A stretch of DNA of 64,000 bases from Ureibacillus acetophenoni (GTDB lineage Bacteria > Bacillota > Bacilli > Bacillales_A > Planococcaceae), in the NCBI RefSeq assembly GCF_900220965.1, contig NZ_OBQC01000006.1:62001-126000 (forward strand), read 5' to 3'. The translations under genes and the position numbers were made by a program. A model generated the notes under the pieces. That model did no database searches. It worked only from the letters and a program-made list of their open reading frames with translations, and was not told the DNA's origin. This document shows, piece after piece, positions 34,551 to 44,524 of this stretch (position 1 is its first letter; every line of letters begins with the position of its first letter).

Positions 34551-35036
34551 TTACTTCCACACTTCATCCAACTTATCGGAATAAAATTCAATAGCCCTTT
34601 TATATTTTAAAATTTCATGATCCGTAGTCGTCTCGATTAAGGATTTTAGTAATATTTCCATTGCTTTGCCGTGTTCATTCAAGTTATATAACGTCATTGA
34701 ATAAAACACCTGCATCGCTCTATTGTTAGGAAATTGCACTACGCCCTGTTGAAATACCTGCTTAGATTTTTCATACTCACCTAGAGTACGATATGTACTT
34801 CCCAATCCTAATAAAGCTCCTTCTAATTCTCCTTTTGGTAACCCTAAACGAATTGCCTCTACATAATAAGGAACTGCTTTTCCTTCTTCTCCCAATAAAT
34901 CGAAACTCCATGCACATTGATAATTGATAGATGCATTCGTTGGATATTTTTCAATTAGTTTTATAAGTACTTCATTGGACTCTTTGTGGTTTCCACTTTG
35001 TCTTAAATTGAGTGCTTCCTTTAGTTCATTTTCCAT
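34551..35036 (-). CDS. Tetratricopeptide repeat protein
   Basis: A 161-residue soluble protein with about four TPR-like helix pairs, for example residues starting KEALNLRQSGNHKESNEVL and LGSTYRTLGEYEKSKQVFQQ, then YNLNEHGKAMEIL. Such proteins act as protein-protein adaptors; the partner is unknown. GGGGAG eight bases upstream of the ATG supports the start. It is monocistronic and followed by the 51-bp repeat array. Confidence 0.85.
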   Translation of the reverse strand: MENELKEALNLRQSGNHKESNEVLIKLIEKYPTNASINYQCAWSFDLLGEEGKAVPYYVEAIRLGLPKGELEGALLGLGSTYRTLGEYEKSKQVFQQGVVQFPNNRAMQVFYSMTLYNLNEHGKAMEILLKSLIETTTDHEILKYKRAIEFYSDKLDEVWK

Positions 35037-35233
35037 TAGTAAAACTCCCCATCATCTATTTCTCTTATTCTACTTCAACAAATAACCTGTCAGTCCTCTT
35101 TCTAGGTCTTATTAGTTTTATTGATTAATAGAATATGTACAGTGTTACACAAATTTAGTTGGTGCAATTTTTAGAAAAAACTGAATATTGGTGATAAACT
35201 ATTTATATCTTATGAGAATGGGAGAGTTGCTTA

Positions 35234-37042
35234 ATGGTTCAATTTGGTAAACCGGATGTAGAACAATTTTTTCAAACGTTAGATGTTCAAGATTTCACAA
35301 TTAGTCCAGATGAGAAACAATTAGTCATTAGTACTAACCTTAACGGACATTTTAATCTATGGGGATTAGACTTACCGAAACAGTTTCCATATCCTCTAAC
35401 TTTTAATAATCAAGCAGCATCATTTCTTCAATTTGCGAAAACTGGTGATTTCATTATTACAGGATTTGATCAAGATGGTGATGAGAATATACAACTGTAT
35501 GCTCTTTCACCTCAAGGTGGTAATCTCGTTCCTTTACGTACAAAAGAAGGAGAACGACATTTCTTATCGCATTTAACTGAAGATGGTAAACGACTTTATT
35601 ATTACACAACAAAAGATAACCCAACATATTTTAATAGTTATGTATATGATATTGAGTCTGGTAATGAGGAATTATTGTTAGAAGGAACTGTTGCTCCTAC
35701 TGGTGTAGCAGCCGTAAGTCCAGATGAAACATCATATGCGTTCGTTAAAATGTTTGGAAACACTTATTCATTAGGTTATGCACATATTGATGGCGAAAGC
35801 TTTTTAATGACACCTGAAACTACAGAACAACATACAATTTCTGATGGCGTATATACATCTAATTCTGAAATATATTTCCTAACAAACTATGATTCGGATT
35901 TAACATATCTTGCAAAGTTTGACTTAAACTCTAAAAAATTTGAAGCAGTTCTACAACTTGAAAATGAAGACTTTTCTAGCATGAGTTTCTCAAAGAAGGA
36001 CAAAGCCCTCTATATTGTTGGTTCATTTGGAGTAGAAGATCGTTTGTACAAATATAGTTTAGAAACTGGTGAATTGAAAAACATCGAAACGCCTTCTAGT
36101 ATTGTAGAAAAATTAGTTGTCACGCAAAGCGGAAATTTATACCTTCTAGGACGCTCATCTACAAGACCAAGAAATGTCTTTGTTTCTAAAGATAATGGTG
36201 CTACTTGGGAAGAATTAACTCACTTCCGTGTGCCAGGGGTTCGTGACGAAGATTTAGTTGAACCTGAAATCGTTAAATATCCGTCATTCGATGGACTTGA
36301 AATTGAAGCACTGTTCTTTAAAGCGAAAGAGGAAAATGCAAATGGACATGTCATCTTATGGCCACATGGCGGTCCACAATCTTTAGAAAGAAAATGGTTC
36401 CGTTCGATGTTCCAATTCTTACTGAATCGCGGCTATTCCATTTTTGCACCAAACTTCCGCGGATCTTCAAATTACGGCTTGAAGTTTATGAAGATGGTTG
36501 AAGGTGACTGGGGTCACGGTCCACGTTTAGATAATTTAGAAGGTGTCGAGTGGCTAATTAAAAATGGCTATGTTGAGGAAGATAAAGTATTACTATTAGG
36601 TGGAAGTTACGGAGGATACATGGCCCTTCTTCTACACGGTCGCCATGCAGATAAATTCAAAGCAGTCGTTGATATATTTGGTCCAAGTAACTTATTCTCC
36701 TTTGTTGAGTCTGTTCCGGAATTCTGGAAGCCATTTATGGAGCAATGGGTTGGAGATCCAGTAAAAGATAAAGAAAGACTGACAAAGGACTCCCCTATTA
36801 CTTATTTAGATGGCATGACAAAACCGATGCTTGTTATTCAAGGTACGAACGATCCACGAGTTGTTCAAAAAGAATCAGACCAAATTGTTGCAGCACTAAA
36901 AGAAAAAGGCCGAGAAGTGGAATACATCGTTTTAGAAGACGAAGGCCACGGCTTCTCGAAAAAACAAAATGAAATTTTTGTTTACCGTAAAATGCTCGAA
37001 TTCTTTGAGCAGCAAATTTCAGTAGAAACAGCTACAAAATAA
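35234..37042 (+). CDS. S9 family peptidase (acylaminoacyl-peptidase type)
   Basis: A 602-residue prolyl-oligopeptidase-fold serine peptidase. The N-terminal half is a seven-bladed beta-propeller (repeated [13 protein letters not shown]-like strands). The C-terminal half is an alpha/beta hydrolase with [14 protein letters not shown], the nucleophile motif [14 protein letters not shown], the Asp in [10 protein letters not shown] and the His in [10 protein letters not shown]. It has no signal peptide, so it should act in the cytoplasm on short peptides or N-acylated peptides. It is related to B. subtilis YuxL. GGGAGAG lies upstream of the ATG. Confidence 0.93.
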   Translation: MVQFGKPDVEQFFQTLDVQDFTISPDEKQLVISTNLNGHFNLWGLDLPKQFPYPLTFNNQAASFLQFAKTGDFIITGFDQDGDENIQLYALSPQGGNLVPLRTKEGERHFLSHLTEDGKRLYYYTTKDNPTYFNSYVYDIESGNEELLLEGTVAPTGVAAVSPDETSYAFVKMFGNTYSLGYAHIDGESFLMTPETTEQHTISDGVYTSNSEIYFLTNYDSDLTYLAKFDLNSKKFEAVLQLENEDFSSMSFSKKDKALYIVGSFGVEDRLYKYSLETGELKNIETPSSIVEKLVVTQSGNLYLLGRSSTRPRNVFVSKDNGATWEELTHFRVPGVRDEDLVEPEIVKYPSFDGLEIEALFFKAKEENANGHVILWPHGGPQSLERKWFRSMFQFLLNRGYSIFAPNFRGSSNYGLKFMKMVEGDWGHGPRLDNLEGVEWLIKNGYVEEDKVLLLGGSYGGYMALLLHGRHADKFKAVVDIFGPSNLFSFVESVPEFWKPFMEQWVGDPVKDKERLTKDSPITYLDGMTKPMLVIQGTNDPRVVQKESDQIVAALKEKGREVEYIVLEDEGHGFSKKQNEIFVYRKMLEFFEQQISVETATK

Positions 37043-37048
37043 AATAAA

Positions 37049-37080
37049 CAAGGCGCTACTCCCATGGAATAGCGCCTTCT
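37049..37080. terminator. Bidirectional terminator
   Basis: Stem AAGGCGCTA/TAGCGCCTT between convergent S9 peptidase and AIM24 genes. Confidence 0.85.
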
Positions 37081-37083
37081 ACT

Positions 37084-37776
37084 TTAACTCTGTGCTTGCA
37101 TATAAACTTCTTCATATGGTTGAACGATAACAAATCCATCGCCTTCAAATCTCATTTGAATCGATTCGCCACTACCTCTTCCGATGAAAGTTTTAAGGGA
37201 TATATCCGTTTGGAATTGTGGCTCAAGATTTCCAGACCACGCGACAGTTGCATTTGGATCTGTAATTACTGGTTTACCAGGCGTGACACGTAATGTCAAT
37301 GCTTCATAGTGTGCTGTTATCGCAACTAAGCCAACTCCAGAACATCGAATATTAAATAATCCACCAGCCATCATTCCAGCAACTCTTCTCATCATTTTAA
37401 TTTCATGATGAATAGATGGAGTAAAAGCAAGTAAGTCATTACCATTGACGGAGATTGATTCGTTATTTAAGTGAAGAATGATAACCTTTTTACCGCCATC
37501 AGCAAGATATAATTTCCCTTGCCCATTGGCTTTCATGAGGGAAGCCCCTTCTCCGGAGATTGCCTTTTTAAACAACGCTCCAATCCCCTGCTCTAATATC
37601 CCTTCACGCTCAAATTTAATATGACCTTCATATGCAATCATCGATCCAGCCTTAGCCCAAACTTGCCCGTTCAGATTCACTTCTAACATACGTGGTGTTT
37701 CTAATTCAAAGAATCCTTGTCCTTTATCCGTTTGCCCAGTTGTTCTAATAAGTTCATCGATCGAGTACTTATTCAT
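37084..37776 (-). CDS. AIM24 family protein
   Basis: A 230-residue beta-rich protein of the AIM24/TIGR00266 type. Markers are MLEVNLNGQVWAKAGSMIAY, ANGQGKLYLADGG and the GGLFNIRCSGVGLVAITAHY strand. The family has a tryptophan RNA-binding attenuator-like fold and no clear bacterial function. GGGGAGG lies upstream of the ATG. It stands alone. Confidence 0.88.
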   Translation of the reverse strand: MNKYSIDELIRTTGQTDKGQGFFELETPRMLEVNLNGQVWAKAGSMIAYEGHIKFEREGILEQGIGALFKKAISGEGASLMKANGQGKLYLADGGKKVIILHLNNESISVNGNDLLAFTPSIHHEIKMMRRVAGMMAGGLFNIRCSGVGLVAITAHYEALTLRVTPGKPVITDPNATVAWSGNLEPQFQTDISLKTFIGRGSGESIQMRFEGDGFVIVQPYEEVYMQAQS

Positions 37777-37981
37777 CTCCCTTTACCTCCCCTTTATTTT
37801 CATTCTAAAAATAAAAGAACCAATAATCATAAACTAATTAAGTCTTTATTTGGAAGTATAAACACCAGCAATTATAATCCCACAGCTTATCAATATGATT
37901 TAAATATTATTTGTATGATTAGCAGTGATTTATATATAGATGGAAAGGAGCGTTAAATTACTTATCCCCCTCAATTATCAT

Positions 37982-38012
37982 AAAAAAATACCCCATCAAA
38001 TAAATGATGAGG
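37982..38012 (-). terminator. Terminator of the siderophore-binding protein gene
   Basis: Stem CCCCATCA/TGATGAGG close to the stop codon at 38038, with a T-run on the minus strand. Confidence 0.75.
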
Positions 38013-38037
38013 CATTTAGTATTTTTGGTAAGATGGC

Positions 38038-39027
38038 TTAATTTTTTTCAATGAAGAATTCTTCAATATCATCAAGCATTAAATTAGCAGCGATTACTCC
38101 TCCAGCAGTATTCCAAATGGCATCACTTACTTTATGGATGTTCCCAGCTTTTACAGCATTTAAGTTTTGGAATAATGGATCATTAACCCATTCTTCTTCT
38201 AGCTGAGTAGCTTCACCATCGCCTGTTTCATATGAGAAGTAAAAAATAATATCTCCATCCATCGCAGGAATACGTTCTTTTGTTACATTCTTTTCAGCAA
38301 AATCATCCACATTTTGAGATTCAGGACGTGCAAAACCTAGTTGGTCTAAAATAACTCCAGAGAATGTATCTTTATGATATATTCGAACATCACCTGCCAT
38401 GAAACGAACGATTGATACTTCTTTTTGTAGGTTATTTCCTAGTTTTGATTGTAAATCCGTTACTCGGTTATCAAAATCCTGCATAACTTGTTTACCTTCT
38501 TCTTCTTTGTTTACTGCTTTTGAATAAAGCTCAAAGTTTTTCTTCCAATCTCCTCGCAGGTCTTCTGCGAATACTGTAGGTGCAATAGCACTTAGTTGCT
38601 CATAGATTTTCTCATGTCGCATTTTATTTCCAATAATTAAATCGGGTTCCAAAGAAGCAATTGTTTCTAAACTTGGCTCACCTTCCATACCAACGTTTGT
38701 AACGCCTTCCATTTCATCTTCAATATGGTCATACCAAGGATTACCAGTCCAAGATTGAACAGCACCAACAGGTTTTACATCTAAAGCAAGTAGTGCCTCT
38801 GTTCCCTCATTTGTTAATATAACAATTTTTTCTGGAGTTTTTTCTAATTCAGTCGTACCCATTGCGTGTTCAATTGAATATCCTTCAGTCGTTGTAGGCG
38901 TTGTTTCTCCATCAGAAGTATCGCTCTCTTGCGTAGTTTCAGAATTATTTCCGCAACCACTAAGAATGAGAATACTTAGTAAAGCTGTTAATAAGAAAAA
39001 TTTGTGTTGTTTAAAATATGTAAACAT
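38038..39027 (-). CDS. Ferric-siderophore ABC transporter substrate-binding lipoprotein
   Basis: A 329-residue lipoprotein (lipobox LSGC) of the FecB/FhuD/FeuA class (helical-backbone binding protein). The mature protein begins after an acidic Ser/Thr linker, and conserved parts include PEKIVILTNEGTEALLALDV, WYDHI and LEPDLIIGNKMRHEKIYEQL. It binds an iron complex outside the cell for the divergent permease pair. AAAGGAGG precedes the ATG. Two Fur boxes in the intergenic gap indicate iron repression. The siderophore is not identifiable; no biosynthesis genes are nearby. Confidence 0.93.
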   Translation of the reverse strand: MFTYFKQHKFFLLTALLSILILSGCGNNSETTQESDTSDGETTPTTTEGYSIEHAMGTTELEKTPEKIVILTNEGTEALLALDVKPVGAVQSWTGNPWYDHIEDEMEGVTNVGMEGEPSLETIASLEPDLIIGNKMRHEKIYEQLSAIAPTVFAEDLRGDWKKNFELYSKAVNKEEEGKQVMQDFDNRVTDLQSKLGNNLQKEVSIVRFMAGDVRIYHKDTFSGVILDQLGFARPESQNVDDFAEKNVTKERIPAMDGDIIFYFSYETGDGEATQLEEEWVNDPLFQNLNAVKAGNIHKVSDAIWNTAGGVIAANLMLDDIEEFFIEKN

Positions 39028-39044
39028 ATTTTACCTCCTTTGAT

Positions 39045-39059
39045 TGATAATGATTATCA
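39045..39059. promoter_or_regulatory. Fur box 1
   Basis: TGATAATGATTATCA, a perfect 7-1-7 Fur box, upstream of the substrate-binding protein gene. Confidence 0.93.
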
Positions 39060-39107
39060 TTTACTTTTAGAATATTATTCGATAAAATTAACTATGTCAA
39101 TAAATAA

Positions 39108-39135
39108 TTGAAAATGATTATCAATTACTTATAAG
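39108..39135 (+). promoter_or_regulatory. Promoter of the permease genes overlapped by Fur box 2
   Basis: TTGAAA (39108-39113) and TATAAG (39130-39135) with a 16-bp spacer. TGAAAATGATTATCA at 39109-39123 matches the Fur 7-1-7 consensus at 14 of 15 positions and covers the -35 element, so Fur binding would block the polymerase. Confidence 0.75.
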
Positions 39136-39193
39136 CAGGCTATCTTTCATAATAAGATATAAATTATTTGTTTTTATAGGGAGAAAAAGATGA

Positions 39194-40198
39194 ATGGTTC
39201 TACATAGTGTTAAAAGTAAATATTTTGGCCTTATTATTGGCCTACTGTTACTAATATTGTTTAATTTTTTAAGTATTATTCTTGGATATACAGATATTAC
39301 GATTCAAACAGTTATAGAGAGCTTTACTAACTTTAATGGCTCGAATGAACATATTATTATCCAAGACGTACGGATACCAAGGGCGTTAATTGCAACTACC
39401 GTAGGAGCAAGTCTTGGGATTGCAGGCGCTTTATTGCAAGCATTAACAAGAAACCCTCTCGCATCACCAGATATTCTTGGTTTTAATGCAGGTGCGAGTT
39501 TTTCAATTGTTGTAGCACTTATGTTATTTTCAGTTTCGTCATTACAAGCAACTACTTGGATTGCTTTCGTTGGTGCAACCATCGCTGGTCTTTTAGTTTA
39601 TTTCTTAGGTTCGATTGGTCGAGATGGTATGACACCTATTAAAATGACCTTAGCAGGGGCTGCCATTGCTGCCCTCTTTGGATCATTAACTCAAGGTCTA
39701 CTAGTAATGGATGAATCTGCATTAGATCAAGTTTTATTCTGGATGTCGGGATCCGTACAAGGTAGAAAACTTGAAATTTTGCTTGCCGTATTACCATATT
39801 TAGTTATCGGGTTGGTTATTGCTATCTCCATTTCAAATAAAATTAATATCTTAATGATGGGAGAAGATGTTGCCAAAGGGCTTGGCCAAAGAACACTGAT
39901 TGTCAAACTTATTACGGGCCTTTCGGTTGTTTTACTAGCCGGCGGATCAGTTGCAATAGCAGGTCCAATTGGATTTATTGGAATTGTCGTACCCCATGTA
40001 GTGAAGTCAATTGCAGGTAATGACTATCGTTGGATAATTCCTTACAGTGGAATTGTCGGTGGAGTCTTTCTCTTAATGGCTGACATAGGTGCTCGTTATG
40101 TGTTAATGCCTGAAGAGGTTCCAGTTGGTATTATGACTGCCCTTGTAGGTACACCTTTCTTTATATACATTGCACGTAAAGGAGGAAAGCTTGCATGA
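39194..40198 (+). CDS. Iron-siderophore ABC transporter permease 1 (FecCD family)
   Basis: A 334-residue FecCD permease with about nine to ten membrane segments. The family block LGIAGALLQALTRNPLASPDILG lies in the first third, and GPIGFIGIVVPHVVKSIAG near the C-terminus. It forms half of the membrane pore. GGGAG precedes the ATG by about ten bases. The downstream permease gene overlaps it by four bases. Confidence 0.94.
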   Translation: MVLHSVKSKYFGLIIGLLLLILFNFLSIILGYTDITIQTVIESFTNFNGSNEHIIIQDVRIPRALIATTVGASLGIAGALLQALTRNPLASPDILGFNAGASFSIVVALMLFSVSSLQATTWIAFVGATIAGLLVYFLGSIGRDGMTPIKMTLAGAAIAALFGSLTQGLLVMDESALDQVLFWMSGSVQGRKLEILLAVLPYLVIGLVIAISISNKINILMMGEDVAKGLGQRTLIVKLITGLSVVLLAGGSVAIAGPIGFIGIVVPHVVKSIAGNDYRWIIPYSGIVGGVFLLMADIGARYVLMPEEVPVGIMTALVGTPFFIYIARKGGKLA

Positions 40199-41250
40199 GA
40201 AAGTATACTTCAGTAAGAGCTTTTCGAGATCGTATTTCTTTTCTACTTGATCGTAAAGCTATTACATTTCATGTCATCTCCCTCTTATTACTTGGTGTGA
40301 TATTTTTAATTAGTGTAGGTATGGGAGAACAGCTCTTTTCTCCATGGAAAGCATTGAACATAATGTTAGGCAATGGTAGTAGTTTTGAGTCATTAATTGT
40401 TCAATCATTCCGAATGCCTCGCATTCTAATATCAATTTTGGTAGGAATTAGTCTTGCGGTAGCCGGTGCTATTTTACAAGCTATTCTTCGAAATCCTTTA
40501 GCCTCACCTGATGTAACAGGAATTACAGGTGGCGCATCGGTAGCGGTTGTTTTATTTCTAGCCATATTTAGTAATGAAAGTAATGCTTTAACAGTGAGCA
40601 TCCATTGGATGCCACTTGCAGCATTTATTGGGGCAACAATTGTTGCAATTTTACTATATCTACTTGCATGGAAGAATGGCTTATCATCTTTCCGCTTAGT
40701 GTTAATTGGTATTGGTTTATGGGCTTTAACAAAAGCGTTAACAAATTTATTTATGATCATTGGTCCAATTCATCAAGCAGCTCAAGCAAATGTTTGGATT
40801 ACTGGTTCTGTTTATGGTGCTAATTGGAACAACGTTCAAATTTTAGCTCCCCTAACGCTTGTTCTGTTAATTATTGTATTCATTATGACTAGACATTTGA
40901 ATATTCAAGAGCTTGGTGAAGATATTGCATTAGGTGTTGGGGCAAGAATCGAAAGACAGCGGTTTGGTTTACTTTTACTAAGTACTGCATTAATTGGAAG
41001 TTCTGTTGCCTTTGCTGGTGGTATAGGCTTTGTTGGCTTAATGGCACCACATATTGCTAGAAAGTTAGTCGGTTCATCATTTGGAAACCTATTACCTTTA
41101 TCAGCAATAATAGGTGCAATTTTAGTATTACTTGCTGATACAATCGGTCGAACTGTCTTTTTACCACTCGAGATTCCGGCTGGCGTATTTACTGCAGCTA
41201 TAGGAGCGCCTTACTTTATCTATTTATTATACCGACAACGAAATGCTTAA
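40195..41250 (+). CDS. Iron-siderophore ABC transporter permease 2 (FecCD family)
   Basis: A 351-residue FecCD permease that pairs with the upstream protein. It has LAVAGAILQAILRNPLASPDVTG and GGIGFVGLMAPHIARKLVG. The start overlaps the previous stop (ATGA), giving translational coupling and balanced amounts of the two subunits. About ten membrane segments are visible. Confidence 0.94.
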   Translation: MRKYTSVRAFRDRISFLLDRKAITFHVISLLLLGVIFLISVGMGEQLFSPWKALNIMLGNGSSFESLIVQSFRMPRILISILVGISLAVAGAILQAILRNPLASPDVTGITGGASVAVVLFLAIFSNESNALTVSIHWMPLAAFIGATIVAILLYLLAWKNGLSSFRLVLIGIGLWALTKALTNLFMIIGPIHQAAQANVWITGSVYGANWNNVQILAPLTLVLLIIVFIMTRHLNIQELGEDIALGVGARIERQRFGLLLLSTALIGSSVAFAGGIGFVGLMAPHIARKLVGSSFGNLLPLSAIIGAILVLLADTIGRTVFLPLEIPAGVFTAAIGAPYFIYLLYRQRNA

Positions 41251-41266
41251 ATAGGAGTGTACCATT

Positions 41267-42094
41267 ATGAATGTTTTAGAAACGAAAAATTTAACCTTAT
41301 CTTACGGAGAACATATTATTTTAGATCAATTAAATCTTACCATTCCTAAAGGTAAAATAACCGTTCTGATTGGTAGTAATGGTTGTGGTAAATCCACCCT
41401 CCTTCGCTCTATGGCACGGTTACTTAAACCCACAAGTGGTTCGATATTATTAGATGGTGAAATGATGATGAAACTACCTACAAAAGATATCGCGAAAAAG
41501 TTAGCCATTCTACCTCAAGGTCCAGTTTCTCCAGAAGGTTTAACTGTATTGCAATTAGTAAAACAAGGTCGCTATCCATATCAGAAATGGCTTCAACAAT
41601 GGTCATCAAAGGATGAAGCAATCGTCCATCATGCATTACAATCAACAGGTATGACCGAACTTTCTGATCGATTAGTCGATTCTTTATCTGGTGGGCAAAG
41701 ACAACGTGCGTGGATTGCCATGACATTAGCACAGGACACTGACACAATTTTATTAGATGAACCTACTACTTATCTTGATTTAACTCATCAAATTGAAGTT
41801 TTAGACCTTCTATTTGAATTGAACGAAAAGGAAAAACGTACAGTTGTAATGGTACTACATGACATAAATTTAGCCTGTCGCTACGCCCATAATATTGTTG
41901 CCGTAAAGGAAAAGGCGGTTTATGCACATGGTAAACCAGAAGATATAGTAGATCGTGAATTAGTGAGAGGTGTATTTAATCTAGAGTGTGAAGTTATTCC
42001 AGATCCGGTATTCGGAACTCCAATGTGTGTACCGTACGGGAAAGGTAGGTTGATGAATGGAGTGAAAAAAGATGTTATCCACATTCACTCCTAA
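41267..42094 (+). CDS. Iron-siderophore ABC transporter ATPase (FecE/FhuC type)
   Basis: A 275-residue ABC ATPase. Walker A is GSNGCGKST, the signature is [10 protein letters not shown], and Walker B is [12 protein letters not shown], followed by [14 protein letters not shown]. The [14 protein letters not shown] stretch with RYPYQKW is typical of siderophore ATPases. It energises the two permeases. The next gene starts inside its 3' end. Confidence 0.94.
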   Translation: MNVLETKNLTLSYGEHIILDQLNLTIPKGKITVLIGSNGCGKSTLLRSMARLLKPTSGSILLDGEMMMKLPTKDIAKKLAILPQGPVSPEGLTVLQLVKQGRYPYQKWLQQWSSKDEAIVHHALQSTGMTELSDRLVDSLSGGQRQRAWIAMTLAQDTDTILLDEPTTYLDLTHQIEVLDLLFELNEKEKRTVVMVLHDINLACRYAHNIVAVKEKAVYAHGKPEDIVDRELVRGVFNLECEVIPDPVFGTPMCVPYGKGRLMNGVKKDVIHIHS

Positions 42095-42848
42095 TGAAAT
42101 AACTGTATTGAAGGAAACCTATCGATTAACTTTTAAAACTAGCGCGTCTGACTTAACTACTCAGGTATCCCTTTTGTTGGATGAAGAGAAACTTCATACT
42201 TATTTAACAAAGGTTAAATCAATAACAAAGGCAGCCAACCTGGGTGTAGCTGCCTCTCTTTTCGTGAAAAGATATAGTTTTGCTGTATTAATTGCGTTAT
42301 ATTCAATGACTATAATGAACAAACGAATCGATTTTTCGGTCGATAACCTATCCATTCAAACCTTAGATGAATCGGATACGATATGGCTTCCCTCAATAAA
42401 ATTTGAGAGCTTAAATTTAAGCCCATCTCTGGATTTTGACAGAGCAAACTGGCGAAACGAAATATTAACTGAAATTTTTTCAAACCATATAGAGATATTA
42501 TTCAGTTGTTTAAATAAAGTCTCTAAACTTTCCAAACGAATTATGTGGGAAAATCTTTATACATATATTGTTTGGATGTATACAAACTTACTAGCAAATA
42601 AAGAGTATGAAGATCTACACCCTATAATCATAGATGATTTTGATTGGATAACATCAGTAGGAAAAGGAAATGTATTTGGTGAATATATTGAAAATCCCTT
42701 TCTAAACTTTAGAGGTACAAAGGAAAGTATAAATTTATTAGACGGAACTCCTCACAAAAGAATCACTTGTTGTTTGTCATATTTAACTGAAAGTAACAGG
42801 AGCTTTTGCAAAAACTGCCCTATTAAGCGGAAACGTAAACAAGTATGA
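42072..42848 (+). CDS. FhuF-like ferric-siderophore reductase
   Basis: A 258-residue protein with the FhuF-type C-terminal cluster motif [17 protein letters not shown] (Cys-Cys-x10-Cys-x2-Cys), which holds a 2Fe-2S centre in E. coli FhuF. The N-terminal part is helical, without membrane segments. The reaction would be reduction of the imported ferric complex in the cytoplasm to release ferrous iron. The start lies within the end of the ATPase gene (23-bp overlap) with GGAG nine bases upstream, which fixes it in the Fur-controlled operon. Confidence 0.85.
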   Translation: MLSTFTPNEITVLKETYRLTFKTSASDLTTQVSLLLDEEKLHTYLTKVKSITKAANLGVAASLFVKRYSFAVLIALYSMTIMNKRIDFSVDNLSIQTLDESDTIWLPSIKFESLNLSPSLDFDRANWRNEILTEIFSNHIEILFSCLNKVSKLSKRIMWENLYTYIVWMYTNLLANKEYEDLHPIIIDDFDWITSVGKGNVFGEYIENPFLNFRGTKESINLLDGTPHKRITCCLSYLTESNRSFCKNCPIKRKRKQV

Positions 42849-42857
42849 AAAAATCTA

Positions 42858-42902
42858 AAAGGACTATTTTTCGTTGGCATTATGCCAGAAGAATAGTCCT
42901 GT
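42858..42902 (+). terminator. Terminator of the iron-uptake operon
   Basis: Long stem AGGACTATT...AATAGTCCT with an internal GGCATTATGCC hairpin and a T-rich end, after the FhuF-like gene. Confidence 0.7.
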
Positions 42903-42944
42903 TTATACTAAAGTTTAGTTGAAATAACAATTGCCAAAATTCCC

Positions 42945-43310
42945 TTAATCTACAATAAATTCCGCAATCGATTCTTTCGCATCCCCAATAGAAAAAGTTG
43001 TAAATAAAACTTCATTACCTATCTCAACTTCGTTATTATCTAATTGCTCTTTAGCCTCTTCAGATAAGCGGTATGTTATATCGTTACCATTCGCAGTAAT
43101 GACTACTTCATCGTCTGCTTCAATGCTTTTTAATGTACCTGTAATTTGAGGTGCTTCTTCCCCAGCTAACATTGTACCTCCAGCTAAATTCTCCGTGGAT
43201 TCTTCAGTTTCATTCGTTTCATTTTCTTGTTCTGCATTTCCACAAGCCCCTAAAATAGTCAGCATAAATATACTAACTCCAATGAACGTCAGTTTCTTGA
43301 TGTTTTTCAC
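42945..43310 (-). CDS. Small lipoprotein, unknown function
   Basis: A 121-residue lipoprotein with lipobox LGAC. An acidic Glu/Asn/Thr linker follows, then a compact beta-rich domain of about 75 residues (QITGTLKSIEADDEVVITAN, TYRLSEEAKEQL). It starts with GTG, with GGAGG upstream. It is convergent with the iron operon. I do not recognise the domain; the small-barrel appearance would suit a ligand-binding or metal-related surface protein, but this is only a description. Confidence 0.75.
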   Translation of the reverse strand: MKNIKKLTFIGVSIFMLTILGACGNAEQENETNETEESTENLAGGTMLAGEEAPQITGTLKSIEADDEVVITANGNDITYRLSEEAKEQLDNNEVEIGNEVLFTTFSIGDAKESIAEFIVD

Positions 43311-43524
43311 CTAGTTCGCCTCCTTTGCTTCCATCTATACATTTGTCGAATAATCATTGAATTCGTTTCACCGATATTGAAAACTACTAACTCTCATTTT
43401 TCAGGACATTAATTTATTAAATGTTGTCCTTATTTAGTAGTTTTTTGCATAAGTTGGACTATTAACAAATGTAGAAAAGTTCTATTAGTTATTTAGTAGA
43501 TATCTACAATATTGGAGGAATCGT

Positions 43525-44427
43525 ATGCATCACCACCACCATCATCACCATCACTCTGAAAATAAAAAAGCTTTATTTGTAGGTTTTATCATTATTTCTG
43601 CTTTTGTCCTAGTAGAATTCGTTGGAGGTATTTTAACGAATAGTTTAGCTCTACTATCAGATGCGGGACATATGTTTAGTGATGCTATTTCCTTAGGTGT
43701 TGGCTTAATCGCCATAAAAATAGGTGAGCAATTCACAAGTGAAAACAAGACTTTTGGTTATAAACGCATTGAAGTGTTAGCTGCACTATTTAATGGCCTT
43801 CTATTAATCTTAATATCCATTGCAATCATGTGGGAGGCACTTCATCGTTTTTCTGAACCACACATTGTTGCTAGTAAAGGGATGCTTATTATTGCAGTTA
43901 TTGGTGCATTAGTGAATATTGGGGTGCTAATTTTACTAAAAGATGCTCACAATCATGGAAATATAAATATGCAAGCCGCTTTTTTGCATGTTGTTGGGGA
44001 CTTACTCGGATCAATTGGCGCTATTATTGCATCACTATTAATAATGTTCTTTGGATGGACGTTGGCAGATCCATTTGCAAGTGTAATTGTTGCCTTTTTA
44101 ATTATTAAAAGTGGGTTTAGTATTACTTATGATGCGGTCCATATATTAATGGAGGGAAAACCAATTCATTTGGATATGGAGCAAGTTCGTAAAAGATTAA
44201 TGCAAATACCAGGTGTTGTAAAAATCCATGATTTACATGCATGGAGCATTACTTCAGATTTCCCCTCATTGAGCTGCCATCTCGTCATATCAACGAACAA
44301 TCACGATGAAATACTAAAAGAAGCACTTAGAGAATTGCATGATACTTTTCATATCGAACATGCTACTGTACAAGTGGAAAGCGTACGTGTAGATCTAGAA
44401 AAGTATGAACACCATCTTTGTAATTAA
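43525..44427 (+). CDS. czcD: Cation diffusion facilitator, CzcD type, with poly-His start
   Basis: A 300-residue CDF exporter for zinc and related divalent metals. Six membrane segments hold the paired metal sites: HMFSD in helix 2 (LLSDAGHMFSDAISLG) and HVVGD in helix 5 (FLHVVGDLLGSIGA). A C-terminal ferredoxin-like cytoplasmic domain ends with HIEHATVQVE. The N-terminus is nine consecutive histidines after Met, a natural metal-binding tail. GGAGG lies upstream of the ATG. Specificity (Zn, Cd or Co) cannot be decided from sequence. The regulator is not adjacent. Confidence 0.93.
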   Translation: MHHHHHHHHHSENKKALFVGFIIISAFVLVEFVGGILTNSLALLSDAGHMFSDAISLGVGLIAIKIGEQFTSENKTFGYKRIEVLAALFNGLLLILISIAIMWEALHRFSEPHIVASKGMLIIAVIGALVNIGVLILLKDAHNHGNINMQAAFLHVVGDLLGSIGAIIASLLIMFFGWTLADPFASVIVAFLIIKSGFSITYDAVHILMEGKPIHLDMEQVRKRLMQIPGVVKIHDLHAWSITSDFPSLSCHLVISTNNHDEILKEALRELHDTFHIEHATVQVESVRVDLEKYEHHLCN

Positions 44428-44431
44428 AGAA

Positions 44432-44505
44432 AAAGCGTCTATCCATTTATAGAACTAGCCCCTGTCAAGTAGGCTGGGGCTAGTTCACATTTGGATCAAC
44501 GCTTT
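44432..44505. terminator. Long imperfect palindrome / bidirectional terminator
   Basis: Nested arms: AAAGCGT with ACGCTTT outside, ATCCATTTAT with ATTTGGAT in the middle, and GAACTAGCCCC with GGGGCTAGTTC inside. The 74-bp element lies between convergent czcD and the alkD-like gene. It is longer than a normal terminator. Confidence 0.7.
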
Positions 44506-44524
44506 CAATTCTTGCTTTATTTTA

